Shown in pieces: positions 1-7,372 of a DNA stretch of 10,021 nucleotides; position 1 is the first letter of the stretch; the number at the start of each line of letters is the position of its first letter. The position numbers were made by a program, and so were the translations under genes. The stretch is from the NCBI GenBank assembly GCA_946479825.1, contig CAMLHU010000055.1, positions 1-10,021 on the forward strand. The letters run 5' to 3'. Under the pieces are notes generated by a model. The model saw only the letters and a list, made by a program, of their open reading frames with translations. It searched no databases and was not told the DNA's origin. This DNA is from an uncultured Gemmatimonadota bacterium. GTDB lineage: Bacteria > Gemmatimonadota > Gemmatimonadetes > Gemmatimonadales > GWC2-71-9.

Positions 1-3
1 TGC

Positions 4-63
4 CCCTTCACCGTTCACCCTTCACCGTTCACCCTTCACCGTTCACCCTTCACCGTTCACCCT
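4..63. repeat. Heptamer tandem array 1 (CCCTTCA/CCGTTCA)
   Basis: Eight perfect 7-bp units alternate strictly as CCCTTCA and CCGTTCA, giving four copies of a 14-bp unit from 4 to 59. A ninth, decayed unit (CCCTCTA, 60-66) contains the stop codon of the response-regulator gene, so the array directly abuts the 3' end of that gene. On the gene's strand the units read GGTGAAC and GGTGAAG. There are no spacers, so this is not a CRISPR. The first three bases do not continue the pattern, so the array probably starts at 4, although the window edge prevents certainty. Confidence 0.95.
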
Positions 64-1416
64 CTACAGCCCCAGCCGCCGCATCCGGCGATAGAGGTTC
101 GCGCGGTCGGTCTGCAGCTGGCGGGCCGCCTCGGCCACGTTGCCCGTCGCGCGCTCGATCGCCCCGCGGATGAGTTCCCGCTCGTAGTCGTCAAGCGCGT
201 CGCTCAGCGCACGGGGCTCTGCGGGCGCCGGCGTCTCGGTCCTGGCGCGCGCGCGCCCCGCGGCCGGCAGCACCTGCCGCACGTCGTCCAGCCCGATCTC
301 GGGCCGGTGGTCGCCGAGGATGAGCAGCCGCTCCACCACGTTCGCCAGCTCGCGCACGTTGCCGGGCCAGTCATAGCCCGACAGCGCGGCCAGCGCCTCG
401 GGGGTGAAGGCCGGGGGCTGGCGCGGCCGCAGCCGCACGGCGAAGTGCGCCGCCAGTTCGGCGACGTCCTCGCGCCGGTCGCGCAGCGGCGGCAGCTCGA
501 TGGGAAAGACGTTGAGGCGGAAGAAGAGGTCCTCGCGGAATCCGCCGCTCGCCGCCGCCTGGTCGAGCCGGCGGTTGGTCGCCGCCACCACGCGCACGTC
601 CACCCGGTCGCTCCGCTCGGCGCCGAGTCGCTGGAGTTCGCCGGTCTCGAGCACGCGCAGCAGCTTGGCCTGCGCCTCCGGGTGGAGGTCGCCCACCTCG
701 TCGAGGAAGATCGTGCCGCGGTCCGCCAGCGCGAACCGGCCGATCCGGCGGTCGGTGGCGCCGGTGAACGCCCCCTTCTCGTGCCCGAAGAGCTCGGACT
801 CGACGAGGTCACGGGGGATGGCGGCGCAGTTGACCGGGACGAACGCGCGGCGCGCGCGGCGGCTGGCCCGGTGGATCGCGAGCGCCACCAGCTCCTTGCC
901 CGTGCCCGACTCGCCGGTGATGAGCACGCGGGCGTCGGTGGGGGCCACCTGCGCCACCAGGGCGCGCACCCGCCCGAGCGCGGCGCTCCGCCCGACGAGC
1001 TCGCCCTCGCCCGCCAGCGCCGCCCGGAGGGCGCGGTTCTCGACCTGGGTCCGCCGCAGCTCGAGCGCGGCCCGGAGCGTCACCAGCGCCGATTCCGGCG
1101 AGAGCGGCTTCTCGAGGAACTGGAACGCGCCGAGCTGCGTGGCACGCACCGCGTCGGAGAGCTGGGCCTTGCCGCTCATCATGATGACCGGCGCCTCGAT
1201 CCCGCGCTCACGCAGGGCCGCCAGCGTCGCCAGCCCGTCCGGCCCGGGCGGCATCATCAGGTCGAGGAAGATCGCGTCCGGGTCGGCCTGGTCCACCACC
1301 AGCAGCGCCGCATTCCCGTTCGCCGCCTCGGCCACGTCGAACCCCTCGGCGCGCAGCAGCGCGCCGAGCATTCGCCGGATGTTGGCCTCGTCGTCAATGA
1401 GCAGGATCGTGGGCAT
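64..1416 (-). CDS. NtrC-family sigma-54-dependent response regulator
   Basis: A 450-residue transcriptional activator. The receiver domain (about 1-118) has acidic residues D8/D9, phospho-acceptor D52, S81 and K103. The AAA+ sigma-54 interaction domain (about 140-375) has a Walker A motif at 168-175 (GESGTGKE), the GAFTGA loop that contacts sigma-54 at 215-220, and Walker B D239/E240. A Fis-type helix-turn-helix occupies about the last 45 residues. It should be phosphorylated by the kinase encoded just upstream and then remodel RNA polymerase-sigma-54 at its target promoters. I chose the ATG at 1416 because the receiver domain begins at once (MPTILLIDDE). The frame stays open upstream to a TTG at 1491, through the heptamer array, adding 25 residues. 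No Shine-Dalgarno sequence precedes the ATG because repeat sequence occupies that place. Length and motifs are normal for NtrC/NtrX-like regulators; I cannot say which one. Confidence 0.96.
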   Translation of the reverse strand: MPTILLIDDEANIRRMLGALLRAEGFDVAEAANGNAALLVVDQADPDAIFLDLMMPPGPDGLATLAALRERGIEAPVIMMSGKAQLSDAVRATQLGAFQFLEKPLSPESALVTLRAALELRRTQVENRALRAALAGEGELVGRSAALGRVRALVAQVAPTDARVLITGESGTGKELVALAIHRASRRARRAFVPVNCAAIPRDLVESELFGHEKGAFTGATDRRIGRFALADRGTIFLDEVGDLHPEAQAKLLRVLETGELQRLGAERSDRVDVRVVAATNRRLDQAAASGGFREDLFFRLNVFPIELPPLRDRREDVAELAAHFAVRLRPRQPPAFTPEALAALSGYDWPGNVRELANVVERLLILGDHRPEIGLDDVRQVLPAAGRARARTETPAPAEPRALSDALDDYERELIRGAIERATGNVAEAARQLQTDRANLYRRMRRLGL

Positions 1417-1420
1417 GTTG

Positions 1421-1469
1421 GTCGTGGGTCGTGGGTCGTGAGTCGTGGGTCGTGGGTCGTGAGTCGGGA
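1421..1469. repeat. Heptamer tandem array 2 (GTCGTGG/GTCGTGA)
   Basis: Seven contiguous 7-bp units: GTCGTGG, GTCGTGG, GTCGTGA, then the same three again, then GTCGGGA. This gives a 21-bp higher-order repeat copied twice. The array ends 4 nt upstream of the response-regulator ATG on the minus strand, in the place where a ribosome-binding site would be expected. Because 21 bp equals seven codons, the array is open in the regulator's frame. Gain or loss of one 7-bp unit would shift that frame. Confidence 0.95.
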
Positions 1470-1497
1470 CCTTGCCTTCCCGAAACCCCAACCCGGC

Positions 1498-1588
1498 CCT
1501 CGTCTCCCGCCTCTCGTCTCTCGTCCCTCGTCTCCTCTTCGCCTCCTCCCCTCCTCCTCTCCCGTCTCTCGCCTCCCGTCCCTCTCCC
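1498..1588. repeat. Degenerate heptamer array 3, pyrimidine-rich
   Basis: This strand-biased tract is almost free of purines except G on the plus strand and follows the kinase stop codon directly. Clear 7-bp units are CCTCGTC, TCCCGCC, TCTCGTC, TCTCGTC and CCTCGTC (1498-1532), then TCCCGTC, TCTCGCC and TCCCGTC (1560-1580). The two blocks are out of phase by 1 nt, with decayed sequence between them. On the minus (coding) strand it is purine-rich (GACGAGG, GACGAGA), so it contains many weak Shine-Dalgarno-like GAGG strings upstream of the regulator gene. Confidence 0.8.
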
Positions 1589-2773
1589 CTACATCCCCCT
1601 CACCTCCACCACGAACGTCGCGCCGCCTCCGGGCGTGTCCTCCACCCACACCCTGCCGCCGTGGGCTTCGACCGTCTGGCGCACCATCGCGAGGCCGAGC
1701 CCTGTCCCTTCGGTCTTGGTGGTGACGTAGGGCTGGAAGATCCTGGCCCGGTCGGCCGCCCGGACCCCGGGGCCGCGGTCGGCGATCCGCACCACCGCGC
1801 CCTCGGCGCCGGGCGCCACCGACACCCGGATCGGCCCGTGGCCTCCCGTGGCCTCCACGGCGTTCCGGAGGATGTTGCTGAACGCCCGCCGGAGCGGGTC
1901 GTAGTGGCCGACGATGCGCGGCGTGGCGGGGTCGGTCTTGATCCGGGCGTCGGCCTCGGGCGGGACGCTGGTGCGCACCAGCTCCGTCATCAGCTCCGCC
2001 AGGTCCACCTCGGCCGCCGGCCCCTCGGGGAGGCGGCCGAAGTCGGCGAACTCGCGCGCCAGCTGCTCCAGCCGGGCCGACTCCGTCTGCAGCACGTCGA
2101 GCGGCTCACGCTGCACGTCGATCGCGTTGCGCTGGAGCTGCGCCACGGCAAAGCGCATCGGCGTGAGCGGGTTCTTCATCTCGTGCGCCACCCGGCGGGC
2201 CACTTCCCGGAAGCTCCGCAGCCGCTCCGCCTCGAGTTCCTGGGCCCGGGCGCGGTCGAGCTCATCCGCCAGGTCGCGCAACGCGGTCCGCAAGGCCGCG
2301 AATTCCGGGGCGCCCCGCCGCTCGAGGTCGGGCGGCAGCGGCTCGTGCCGCCGGATGTGGCCGGTCCACCCCACCAGCTCGTCGATCGGGCGGCTCAGCT
2401 GGCGGGAGAGGTGGCCCGCCAGCCGCGCGCCTCCGTAGAGCAGGAGCGCACCGAAGACCAGGATCACCACGCCGAGCGCGGCGCTGAGGTAGCGGTTGTA
2501 GACGCCCATCTGCTGGACGCGGCTCAGCGCCGTGTTGAGCGCGCGCGCGTGCGCGGCCAGCGCCGTCCGTTCCGGTCGCGATAGCCGGGTCGAGTCGATG
2601 GTCTCGAGCAGGGTCCGCCCCGTCCGGCCGACCTCGGCCACGGCGACGCGGCTGGCCTGCCCCGGATCGTTGCTCCGGAGTGTGAGCGCCCAGCCCACGA
2701 TGACCAGCGTGGTGGGGACCGCTCCCAGCGCCAGGAGGATGGCGAGGATGCGCTGGCGGAACGAAAGAGCCAT
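1589..2773 (-). CDS. Membrane sensor histidine kinase (NtrY/AtoS-like)
   Basis: A 394-residue two-component sensor kinase. Transmembrane helices at about 9-32 and 95-115 flank a short extracytoplasmic segment of about 60 residues that carries no domain I recognise. A HAMP-like linker and a probable coiled coil (about 160-190, rich in Glu/Arg/Leu) lead to the HisKA domain, with phospho-acceptor H197 in an AHEMKNPLTP H-box. The HATPase domain has N304 (NILRNAVEA), the G1 motif D332-G336 and the G2 motif GTGLGL (356-361). It should autophosphorylate and pass phosphate to D52 of the regulator encoded next in the same direction. I chose the ATG at 2773 because the first helix begins right after it. 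The frame is open to an ATG at 2896, but that would add 41 residues of non-domain sequence across the divergent promoter region. No PAS domain is visible, so any stimulus is sensed by the short external loop or the membrane. Confidence 0.93.
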   Translation of the reverse strand: MALSFRQRILAILLALGAVPTTLVIVGWALTLRSNDPGQASRVAVAEVGRTGRTLLETIDSTRLSRPERTALAAHARALNTALSRVQQMGVYNRYLSAALGVVILVFGALLLYGGARLAGHLSRQLSRPIDELVGWTGHIRRHEPLPPDLERRGAPEFAALRTALRDLADELDRARAQELEAERLRSFREVARRVAHEMKNPLTPMRFAVAQLQRNAIDVQREPLDVLQTESARLEQLAREFADFGRLPEGPAAEVDLAELMTELVRTSVPPEADARIKTDPATPRIVGHYDPLRRAFSNILRNAVEATGGHGPIRVSVAPGAEGAVVRIADRGPGVRAADRARIFQPYVTTKTEGTGLGLAMVRQTVEAHGGRVWVEDTPGGGATFVVEVRGM

Positions 2774-2925
2774 CGCGGCGATCCCGAGTGTCGAGGAAAG
2801 GGAAGCTCCAATGTACCGGCCCCGGGGCGGTAAAGCGAGTCTATTTGACACGGCCCTGATCGGCGGCCTTTCCGTATCCCTCAACGAGACATACATTTAC
2901 CGCGCCCAAGACTGGCAGGCGGCGC
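2774..2925. promoter_or_regulatory. Divergent intergenic region, kinase/ligase promoters
   Basis: This 152-bp spacer separates the minus-strand kinase operon from the plus-strand ligase operon, so it must hold promoters for both. A plus-strand TTGACA (2845-2850) matches a -35 box perfectly, but no good -10 lies 16-18 nt downstream. An AT-rich patch (2891-2899) lies closer to the ligase start. No convincing sigma-54 (GG-N10-GC) site was found. The region is clearly less GC-rich than the flanking genes. Confidence 0.4.
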
Positions 2926-4494
2926 GTGGAGACCTGGCATCTCGCCCAGGTGATGGAGGATCGGGCCCGGACCCATCCCGGCCGCGAATGCCTGGTCGGG
3001 GCGGGGCGCCGTTGGACGTACGCCCAGGTCCGTGACCAGTCGGCGGCCCTGGCCGCGGCGCTCGCCGATCTCGGTGTCCGTCCGGGGGAGCGGGTGGCGC
3101 TGCTGCTGCCCAACCAGCCCGAGTGGGTGGTGGCGTTCCTGGCGGCGGCGCGACTTGGCCTGGTGGCCGTGCCGCTCGACCCGCGGCTGAGCTTCCACGA
3201 GCTCAAGTACCTGCTGCGGCACAGCGAAGTGACCGCCGCGGTGGCCGTGGCCGGGTTCGAGGGGCAGGATTTCCTCGAGCTGTTCGATGAGCTCCTGCCG
3301 CAGCTTCCCGACCTGCATTTCGTGGTGACGGTCGGGGCCGCCGAGCTCTGGGCGGACGAGCGGGTGTACCGGTACGAGGACCTGGTGACGCGCGGCGCCA
3401 GCCGGATCCTGCCGGTGGCCCCGCTCGATCCGGAGACGGCGCCGCTGGCGCTGATCTACACCTCCGGGACGACGGCCAAGCCGAAGGGCGTGCTGCTGTC
3501 GCACCGGGCGCTGCTCGAGGCGGCCCGCGGCACCGGCGACGCGCTCGAGTTGCGCGGGGACGACCGGATCCTCGTCGCGGTGCCGTTCGCCCACGTCTTC
3601 GGGGTGCACATCGCCCTGCAGGCCGTGCTGTACGGGGCGACGCAGTTCCCGCTGGGGCGGTTCACGCCGGAAGCGGCGCTGGCCCTGATCGAACGGGAGC
3701 GCCTGACGGTGTTCCACGGGGTCCCGACGATGTTCGCGCTGCTGCGGCGCGACCCCGGGTTCGAGCCGGCCCGCGTGGCCACGCTTCGGACCGGCATCAT
3801 CGCCGGCGCGAGCGTGCCGCCCGACCAGGTGTCGGAGATCCGCACCTGGTGCGACGTCCAGATCGCCTACGGCCTGAGCGAGACCGGCCCGACGGTGAGC
3901 GTCACCCGGTTCGACGACCCGCCGGCCCGCCGCGCGGCGACGGTGGGGCGGCCGGTGCCGGGGGTGACGCTCCGGATCCTGGACGTGGTGCCGGCCCGGG
4001 CCGGCGACGAGGCCGTCGGGGAGCTCGCGGTGAAGAGCCCCGACCTGATGCTGGGCTATCACCGTATGCCGGGGGAGACGGCGCGCGCCTTCACCCCCGA
4101 CGGCTTCTTCCGCACCGGCGACCTGGCCGTGCTCGACGGGGACGGCTACCTGCGGATCGTCGGCCGCCGGAAGGAGCTCATCATCCGCGCGGGTCACAAC
4201 GTGGCCCCGCGCGAAGTGGAGGACGTCCTCCGCGCGCACCCGGGCGTTGACGACGCCTGTGCGGTCGGTGTGCCGAACGAACTGCTCGGCGAACTGATCT
4301 GCGCCTGCGTGGTGCCGATGGAGGGCGCGACCGTGACCGGCGACGAACTGCGTGAGTTCTGTCGCGAACATCTGGCTGACTACAAGGTGCCCGACTTGGT
4401 CCGCTTCTTCGATGCCTTCCCGATGACCCCGTCCGGGAAGGTCAAGCGACGCGAGCTGGCCGAGGCCGTGGCCCTGGAGCACGACGCATCGTGA
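2926..4494 (+). CDS. Acyl-CoA synthetase / AMP-dependent ligase (ANL family)
   Basis: A 522-residue adenylating enzyme. It should activate a carboxylic acid with ATP to an acyl-adenylate and transfer it to CoA, in the cytoplasm or at the membrane. The P-loop-like motif [10 protein letters not shown] lies at 179-188, the A5 motif YGLSETG at 315-321, the A7 motif RTGD with ribose-binding D399 at 396-399, and the hinge region GRRKELI at 413-419. The C-terminal catalytic lysine is K505 in [10 protein letters not shown]. Length and motifs fit medium- or long-chain fatty acyl-CoA ligases, but the substrate cannot be read from the sequence. The usual A8 glycine-rich motif is present as [12 protein letters not shown]. 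The start is GTG at 2926, preceded by an AGGCGG-like site. An internal ATG at 2953 would cut conserved N-terminal residues. Its TGA overlaps the GTG of the next gene, suggesting translational coupling. Confidence 0.95.
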   Translation: METWHLAQVMEDRARTHPGRECLVGAGRRWTYAQVRDQSAALAAALADLGVRPGERVALLLPNQPEWVVAFLAAARLGLVAVPLDPRLSFHELKYLLRHSEVTAAVAVAGFEGQDFLELFDELLPQLPDLHFVVTVGAAELWADERVYRYEDLVTRGASRILPVAPLDPETAPLALIYTSGTTAKPKGVLLSHRALLEAARGTGDALELRGDDRILVAVPFAHVFGVHIALQAVLYGATQFPLGRFTPEAALALIERERLTVFHGVPTMFALLRRDPGFEPARVATLRTGIIAGASVPPDQVSEIRTWCDVQIAYGLSETGPTVSVTRFDDPPARRAATVGRPVPGVTLRILDVVPARAGDEAVGELAVKSPDLMLGYHRMPGETARAFTPDGFFRTGDLAVLDGDGYLRIVGRRKELIIRAGHNVAPREVEDVLRAHPGVDDACAVGVPNELLGELICACVVPMEGATVTGDELREFCREHLADYKVPDLVRFFDAFPMTPSGKVKRRELAEAVALEHDAS

Positions 4495-6002
4495 ACGCGA
4501 CCCAGCGCCGCCCGGCGCGGGGGACGGAATCGCCGTCCCACGCCCCGAACGCGGCCCTCCTGATCGACTTCGACAACGTCACCCTCGGCATCCGCTCCGA
4601 CCTCGCGAAGGAGCTCCGGAGCCTGCTCAACAGCGACATCATCAAGGGCAAGGTCTCCGTCCAGCGGGCCTACGCCGACTGGCGCCGCTACCCGCAGTAC
4701 ATCGTCCCGCTCTCCGAATCCTCGGTCGACCTGATCTTCGCGCCCGCCTTCGGGACCAACAAGAAGAACGCCACCGACATCCGCCTCGCGGTGGACGCGG
4801 TGGAGCTGGTCTTCACCCGACCGGAGATCGGGACGTTCATCCTGCTCTCGGGCGACAGCGACTTCTCGAGCCTGGTCATCAAGCTCAAGGAGTACGGCAA
4901 GTACGTCATCGGCGTCGGCATCCGCGAGTCGGCGAGCGACCTGCTGGTCCAGAACTGCGACGAGTACTACTCGTACTCCGACCTGGCCGGCCTCACCAAG
5001 GAGGCCGACGTCCGGGCCGCGCCCGGCACCCCGCGCGATCCCTGGCAGCTGGTGGCCGACGCGGTGGCGCAGATGGTCCGCGACCGCGACGTGATGCGCG
5101 CCGACCGGCTCAAGCAGGTCATGCAGCAGCTCGACCCCAACTTCGACGAGCGCGGGTCGGGCTTCAATCGCTTCAGCAAGTTCGTCACCGAGGCGGCCAC
5201 GAAGGGCGTGGTGCGGGTCACCAAGCTCGAGAACGGACAGCTCGAGGTGGCTCCGGCGGCCGGTCCGGCCCCGGAGGCCAAGGCGGCTCCGGCGGAGGCC
5301 GGGGAAGCCGGCGCCCGCGGCGGTCGGCGCGGTCGGCGCCGTGGCCGGGGCGGACGGGAAGAGGGGGCCCCCGCGGCCGCGCCGGCCGCTGCGGTCGAGG
5401 CGGTCGGGCCGAAGGGGCTCACGCTCGCCAAGGGCTTCGAGTTCCTCAAGGATGCCCTCTCCGGCCTTGCCACGCCGGCGCCGCACGAGACCGTGCGGCA
5501 GCGCATGCTCGCCCTGGCGGGGCGCGAGGATCCGCTCTTCGAACTGACCCGCTTTGCCCGGTTCCTGCGGCAGGCGCACGACGCCGAGGTCGCGGAGGTC
5601 CGGAAGGTGGGCGAGGACGCGTTCGACGTGGCGCCCTTCGGGTCGGCGGGCGCACCGCCGGCGCGGCTCGAGCATCCGCCGCAGCCCGCCTCGCGCCTCC
5701 CGGGCCCCGAAGCGGCGCCTGCGCCGCCGGCCCCGGAGCCGCCCGCCGCCACGGCGTCCACCGCCGCACTCCGGTTCCGGCGCGGCTCCAAGACGGGAAT
5801 GCGCCCCGCGGCCGTGCCGCTCGTGGGCGTGGTCTCCGTGGATGGCGGCGCCGCTGCCGAGCCGGAGGCGGCGCCGGCGCGCAAGCCGCGCCGTCCCCGG
5901 ACCCGGAAGGCGGCGGCTGCCGCCGACGCGGCTCCGCCGGCGGAGGGCGAGGTCGCCAAGCCGGCCCGCCGCACCCGCAAGCCCAGGAAGACGGCCTCCT
6001 GA
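4491..6002 (+). CDS. NYN-domain nuclease-like protein with LOTUS/OST-HTH domains
   Basis: A 503-residue protein. Residues 20-165 form an NYN (LabA/DUF88, PIN-like) domain with the acidic metal-site residues conserved: D26 and D28 (LIDFDN), D96 ([10 protein letters not shown]) and D122/D124 (SGDSDF). Such domains are predicted or shown to be metal-dependent RNases. Residues 183-255 look like an OST-HTH/LOTUS RNA-binding domain. An Ala/Pro/Gly linker with an Arg-rich patch ([13 protein letters not shown], 277-289) follows. A second, more divergent LOTUS-like segment lies at about 308-385. The tail (386-503) is low complexity and basic (repeated [14 protein letters not shown] clusters), typical of RNA binding or disorder. 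Its GTG start overlaps the ligase stop (GTGA, 4491-4494), and the Ala/Thr-rich first 20 residues are probably unstructured. The link to the upstream ligase is positional only. The NYN assignment is firm, the first LOTUS domain likely, the second tentative. Confidence 0.9.
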   Translation: MNATQRRPARGTESPSHAPNAALLIDFDNVTLGIRSDLAKELRSLLNSDIIKGKVSVQRAYADWRRYPQYIVPLSESSVDLIFAPAFGTNKKNATDIRLAVDAVELVFTRPEIGTFILLSGDSDFSSLVIKLKEYGKYVIGVGIRESASDLLVQNCDEYYSYSDLAGLTKEADVRAAPGTPRDPWQLVADAVAQMVRDRDVMRADRLKQVMQQLDPNFDERGSGFNRFSKFVTEAATKGVVRVTKLENGQLEVAPAAGPAPEAKAAPAEAGEAGARGGRRGRRRGRGGREEGAPAAAPAAAVEAVGPKGLTLAKGFEFLKDALSGLATPAPHETVRQRMLALAGREDPLFELTRFARFLRQAHDAEVAEVRKVGEDAFDVAPFGSAGAPPARLEHPPQPASRLPGPEAAPAPPAPEPPAATASTAALRFRRGSKTGMRPAAVPLVGVVSVDGGAAAEPEAAPARKPRRPRTRKAAAAADAAPPAEGEVAKPARRTRKPRKTAS

Positions 6003-6013
6003 GGGGCGCCGCG

Positions 6014-6604
6014 GTGCCGCGTGACCGACTCGATGTCCGATGGGCAGGGGGCCGACCCCTGCCCATCGGCTTTTTCCGGCGCCGCGCGGACGTCGTCGCC
6101 CGCGCCCTCATCGGCACGGTGTTCGTCACCCGCCGCCGGGGCGTCGTCACGGCGGGACGGATCGTGGAGACCGAGGCCTATCTCGGCGCCGGCGACCCGG
6201 CCTCGCACGCCTATCGGATGCGCCGGCACGCCCAGAACGCGTCGGTGTACGCGCCCCCGGGGACCTGGTACGTCTATCGGTCGTACGGCATCCACTGGTG
6301 CTCCGACCTCACGGCGCTCGGCCCCGACCCGGGATCGGCGGTGCTGATCCGCGCGGTCGAACCGCTGGTGGGGATTGCGGCGATGCGCCGCCGTCGCGGC
6401 GGGGTGGCCGAGCGTACCCTGGCCGACGGGCCCGGCAAGCTGTCCCAGGCCCTTGGCGTGGACCGCAGCCTCGATGGACGGCCGATGCCGAAGTCGTGGG
6501 CGTGGGTGCTGGAGGGCGAGGGGCTGCCGGTCGACGTGACGCCGCGGATCGGTATCACGAAGGCCGTCGACTGGCCCCTCCGGTTCGTGGCGCGGCGTCC
6601 CTGA
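6014..6604 (+). CDS. DNA-3-methyladenine glycosylase (AAG/MPG family)
   Basis: A 196-residue base-excision-repair glycosylase of the AAG/MPG fold, expected to flip and release alkylated or deaminated purines. Aligned by eye to human AAG, catalytic E125 is E54 (IVETEAYLG), Y127 is Y56, H136 is H65, Y159 is Y88 and the intercalating Y162 is Y91. The LIRAVEP and DGPGKLSQALG motifs follow in order. The position of N169, which guards against excision of normal guanine, is D98 here (CSDL, where the family has CxN). The GTG start at 6014 has GAGGGG seven bases upstream, overlapping the preceding stop. No later start is acceptable, since the family's N-terminal helix (PLPIGFFRRRADVVARALIG) begins at about residue 15. 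Codons 8-21 also form the intrinsic terminator at 6037-6075, which is unusual. Family is certain; activity and specificity are open. Confidence 0.92.
   Translation: MPRDRLDVRWAGGRPLPIGFFRRRADVVARALIGTVFVTRRRGVVTAGRIVETEAYLGAGDPASHAYRMRRHAQNASVYAPPGTWYVYRSYGIHWCSDLTALGPDPGSAVLIRAVEPLVGIAAMRRRRGGVAERTLADGPGKLSQALGVDRSLDGRPMPKSWAWVLEGEGLPVDVTPRIGITKAVDWPLRFVARRP
6037..6075 (+). terminator. Intrinsic terminator inside the glycosylase 5' coding region
   Basis: A perfect 14-bp inverted repeat (CCGATGGGCAGGGG at 6037-6050, its complement at 6056-6069) has a 5-nt loop (GCCGA). It is followed by one C and then TTTTT at 6071-6075. This is the classic Rho-independent layout, 35 nt after the stop of the NYN-LOTUS gene. 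It lies wholly within codons 8-21 of the glycosylase frame; its 3' arm and T-run encode the conserved PLPIGFF segment. It could end most transcripts of the ligase-NYN operon. Confidence 0.8.
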
Positions 6605-6610
6605 AACGAC

Positions 6611-6641
6611 CGCGCCCGACGGTCGGTGACCGTCGGGCGCG
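6611..6641. terminator. Perfect hairpin between convergent genes
   Basis: A perfect 14-bp stem (CGCGCCCGACGGTC at 6611-6624, its complement at 6628-6641) has a GGT loop. It starts 7 nt after the glycosylase stop and lies 20 nt from the stop of the convergent barrel-protein gene. There is no T-run on the plus strand and only a short GTCGTTTC on the minus strand. It probably serves as a weak bidirectional terminator or 3'-end stabiliser. Confidence 0.75.
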
Positions 6642-6661
6642 GGGCAGGGAAGCGGGGTCGG

Positions 6662-7372
6662 TCAGTACGACGACGGGCCGCCGCTGCTGCGGGCCGACCC
6701 CAGGCTGAAGCGGAGCCCCGCCATCGCGCTGTAGGTCGGCTCGGTGAAGAGCGTGCCCGAGACCGTCTCGGCCGACTTGTCGGTGTAGGTCGTCTTGACG
6801 TATCGGGTGGCCGGCGCCGAGCTGATCTGCACCTGGCCGAACGCCGAGAGCCCGGCGATGCGGAACTCGAGGCCGCCGATCCCCGTCAGGAATCCCTCGG
6901 TGCCGAGCTTGGCAGCGGCGCTCGGGTCGGTGGTGCCCCCCGGCGTGGTGCCGGTGGTGTGCATGATGCCGGCGCCGATGCCGAGGTACGGCTGCAGGAC
7001 CGAGTGCTGCACCGGGAAGAGCAGCACGGCGAAGGTGTAGCGCCGGACGCCGGTGTAGGTCGCGGTCCGGGTCCCCGCGGCGGTCACCGCCCCGGTGCTG
7101 TCCGTATCCACGAAGGCGTAGTTGCCAGCCTTGTTCTTGCCGAAGCCCTGGTCCACCGCGATGAGCAGGCCCGTGCGGTTGCCGGTGACCAGGATGTGCC
7201 CGCCGGCCGAGGTGAGCCAGTCACGGGTGCTCCCCGTCCCCTTCACGCTCATCAGACCGCCCTCGCCTCCGATATAGAAGCTGTACTTATCGGAGCCCTG
7301 GGCGTGGGCCGACGCCGAGGCCAGCAGGGTGGCCAGCAGCCCCAGCACAATCGAACGGCTCAGGAACCTCAT
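6662..7372 (-). CDS. Secreted outer-membrane beta-barrel-like protein
   Basis: A 236-residue protein with a clear signal peptide: a basic start (MRFLSR), a hydrophobic core at about 8-20 and a likely cleavage site after AHA (24|25). The mature part alternates polar and hydrophobic residues in strand-sized pieces that are rich in Gly, Thr, Tyr and Phe (for example VRRYTFAVLLFPV and LQPYLGIGAGIMH), typical of small outer-membrane barrels with porin- or OmpW-like folds. A last strand-like segment (YSAMAGLRFSLG) is followed by an 11-residue Ser/Gly tail ending in Tyr, so the usual terminal aromatic is displaced. I cannot name a family. The ATG at 7372 has a strong GGAGG (7380-7384) seven bases upstream. 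It is transcribed towards the glycosylase gene and separated from kbl by a long structured spacer, so it probably has its own promoter. Function unknown. Confidence 0.88.
   Translation of the reverse strand: MRFLSRSIVLGLLATLLASASAHAQGSDKYSFYIGGEGGLMSVKGTGSTRDWLTSAGGHILVTGNRTGLLIAVDQGFGKNKAGNYAFVDTDSTGAVTAAGTRTATYTGVRRYTFAVLLFPVQHSVLQPYLGIGAGIMHTTGTTPGGTTDPSAAAKLGTEGFLTGIGGLEFRIAGLSAFGQVQISSAPATRYVKTTYTDKSAETVSGTLFTEPTYSAMAGLRFSLGSARSSGGPSSY

Noticed and set aside
4..63. CRISPR array
   Set aside because: Units are 7 bp and directly contiguous without spacers, and no cas-like genes are present.
307..1725. 472-codon plus-strand frame across the response regulator and the repeats
   Set aside because: This is another antisense shadow. 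It reads through the heptamer arrays and has no protein-like pattern.
2845..2850. Plus-strand TTGACA as a firm -35 box for the ligase operon
   Set aside because: The hexamer is perfect, but positions 16-18 nt downstream hold CTTTCC-type sequence, so no complete promoter can be claimed.
2881..4482. 533-codon frame antisense to the acyl-CoA ligase
   Set aside because: It is a shadow caused by high GC at third positions. The translation is His/Arg/Gln-rich with no domain, while the plus strand has the full ligase motif set.
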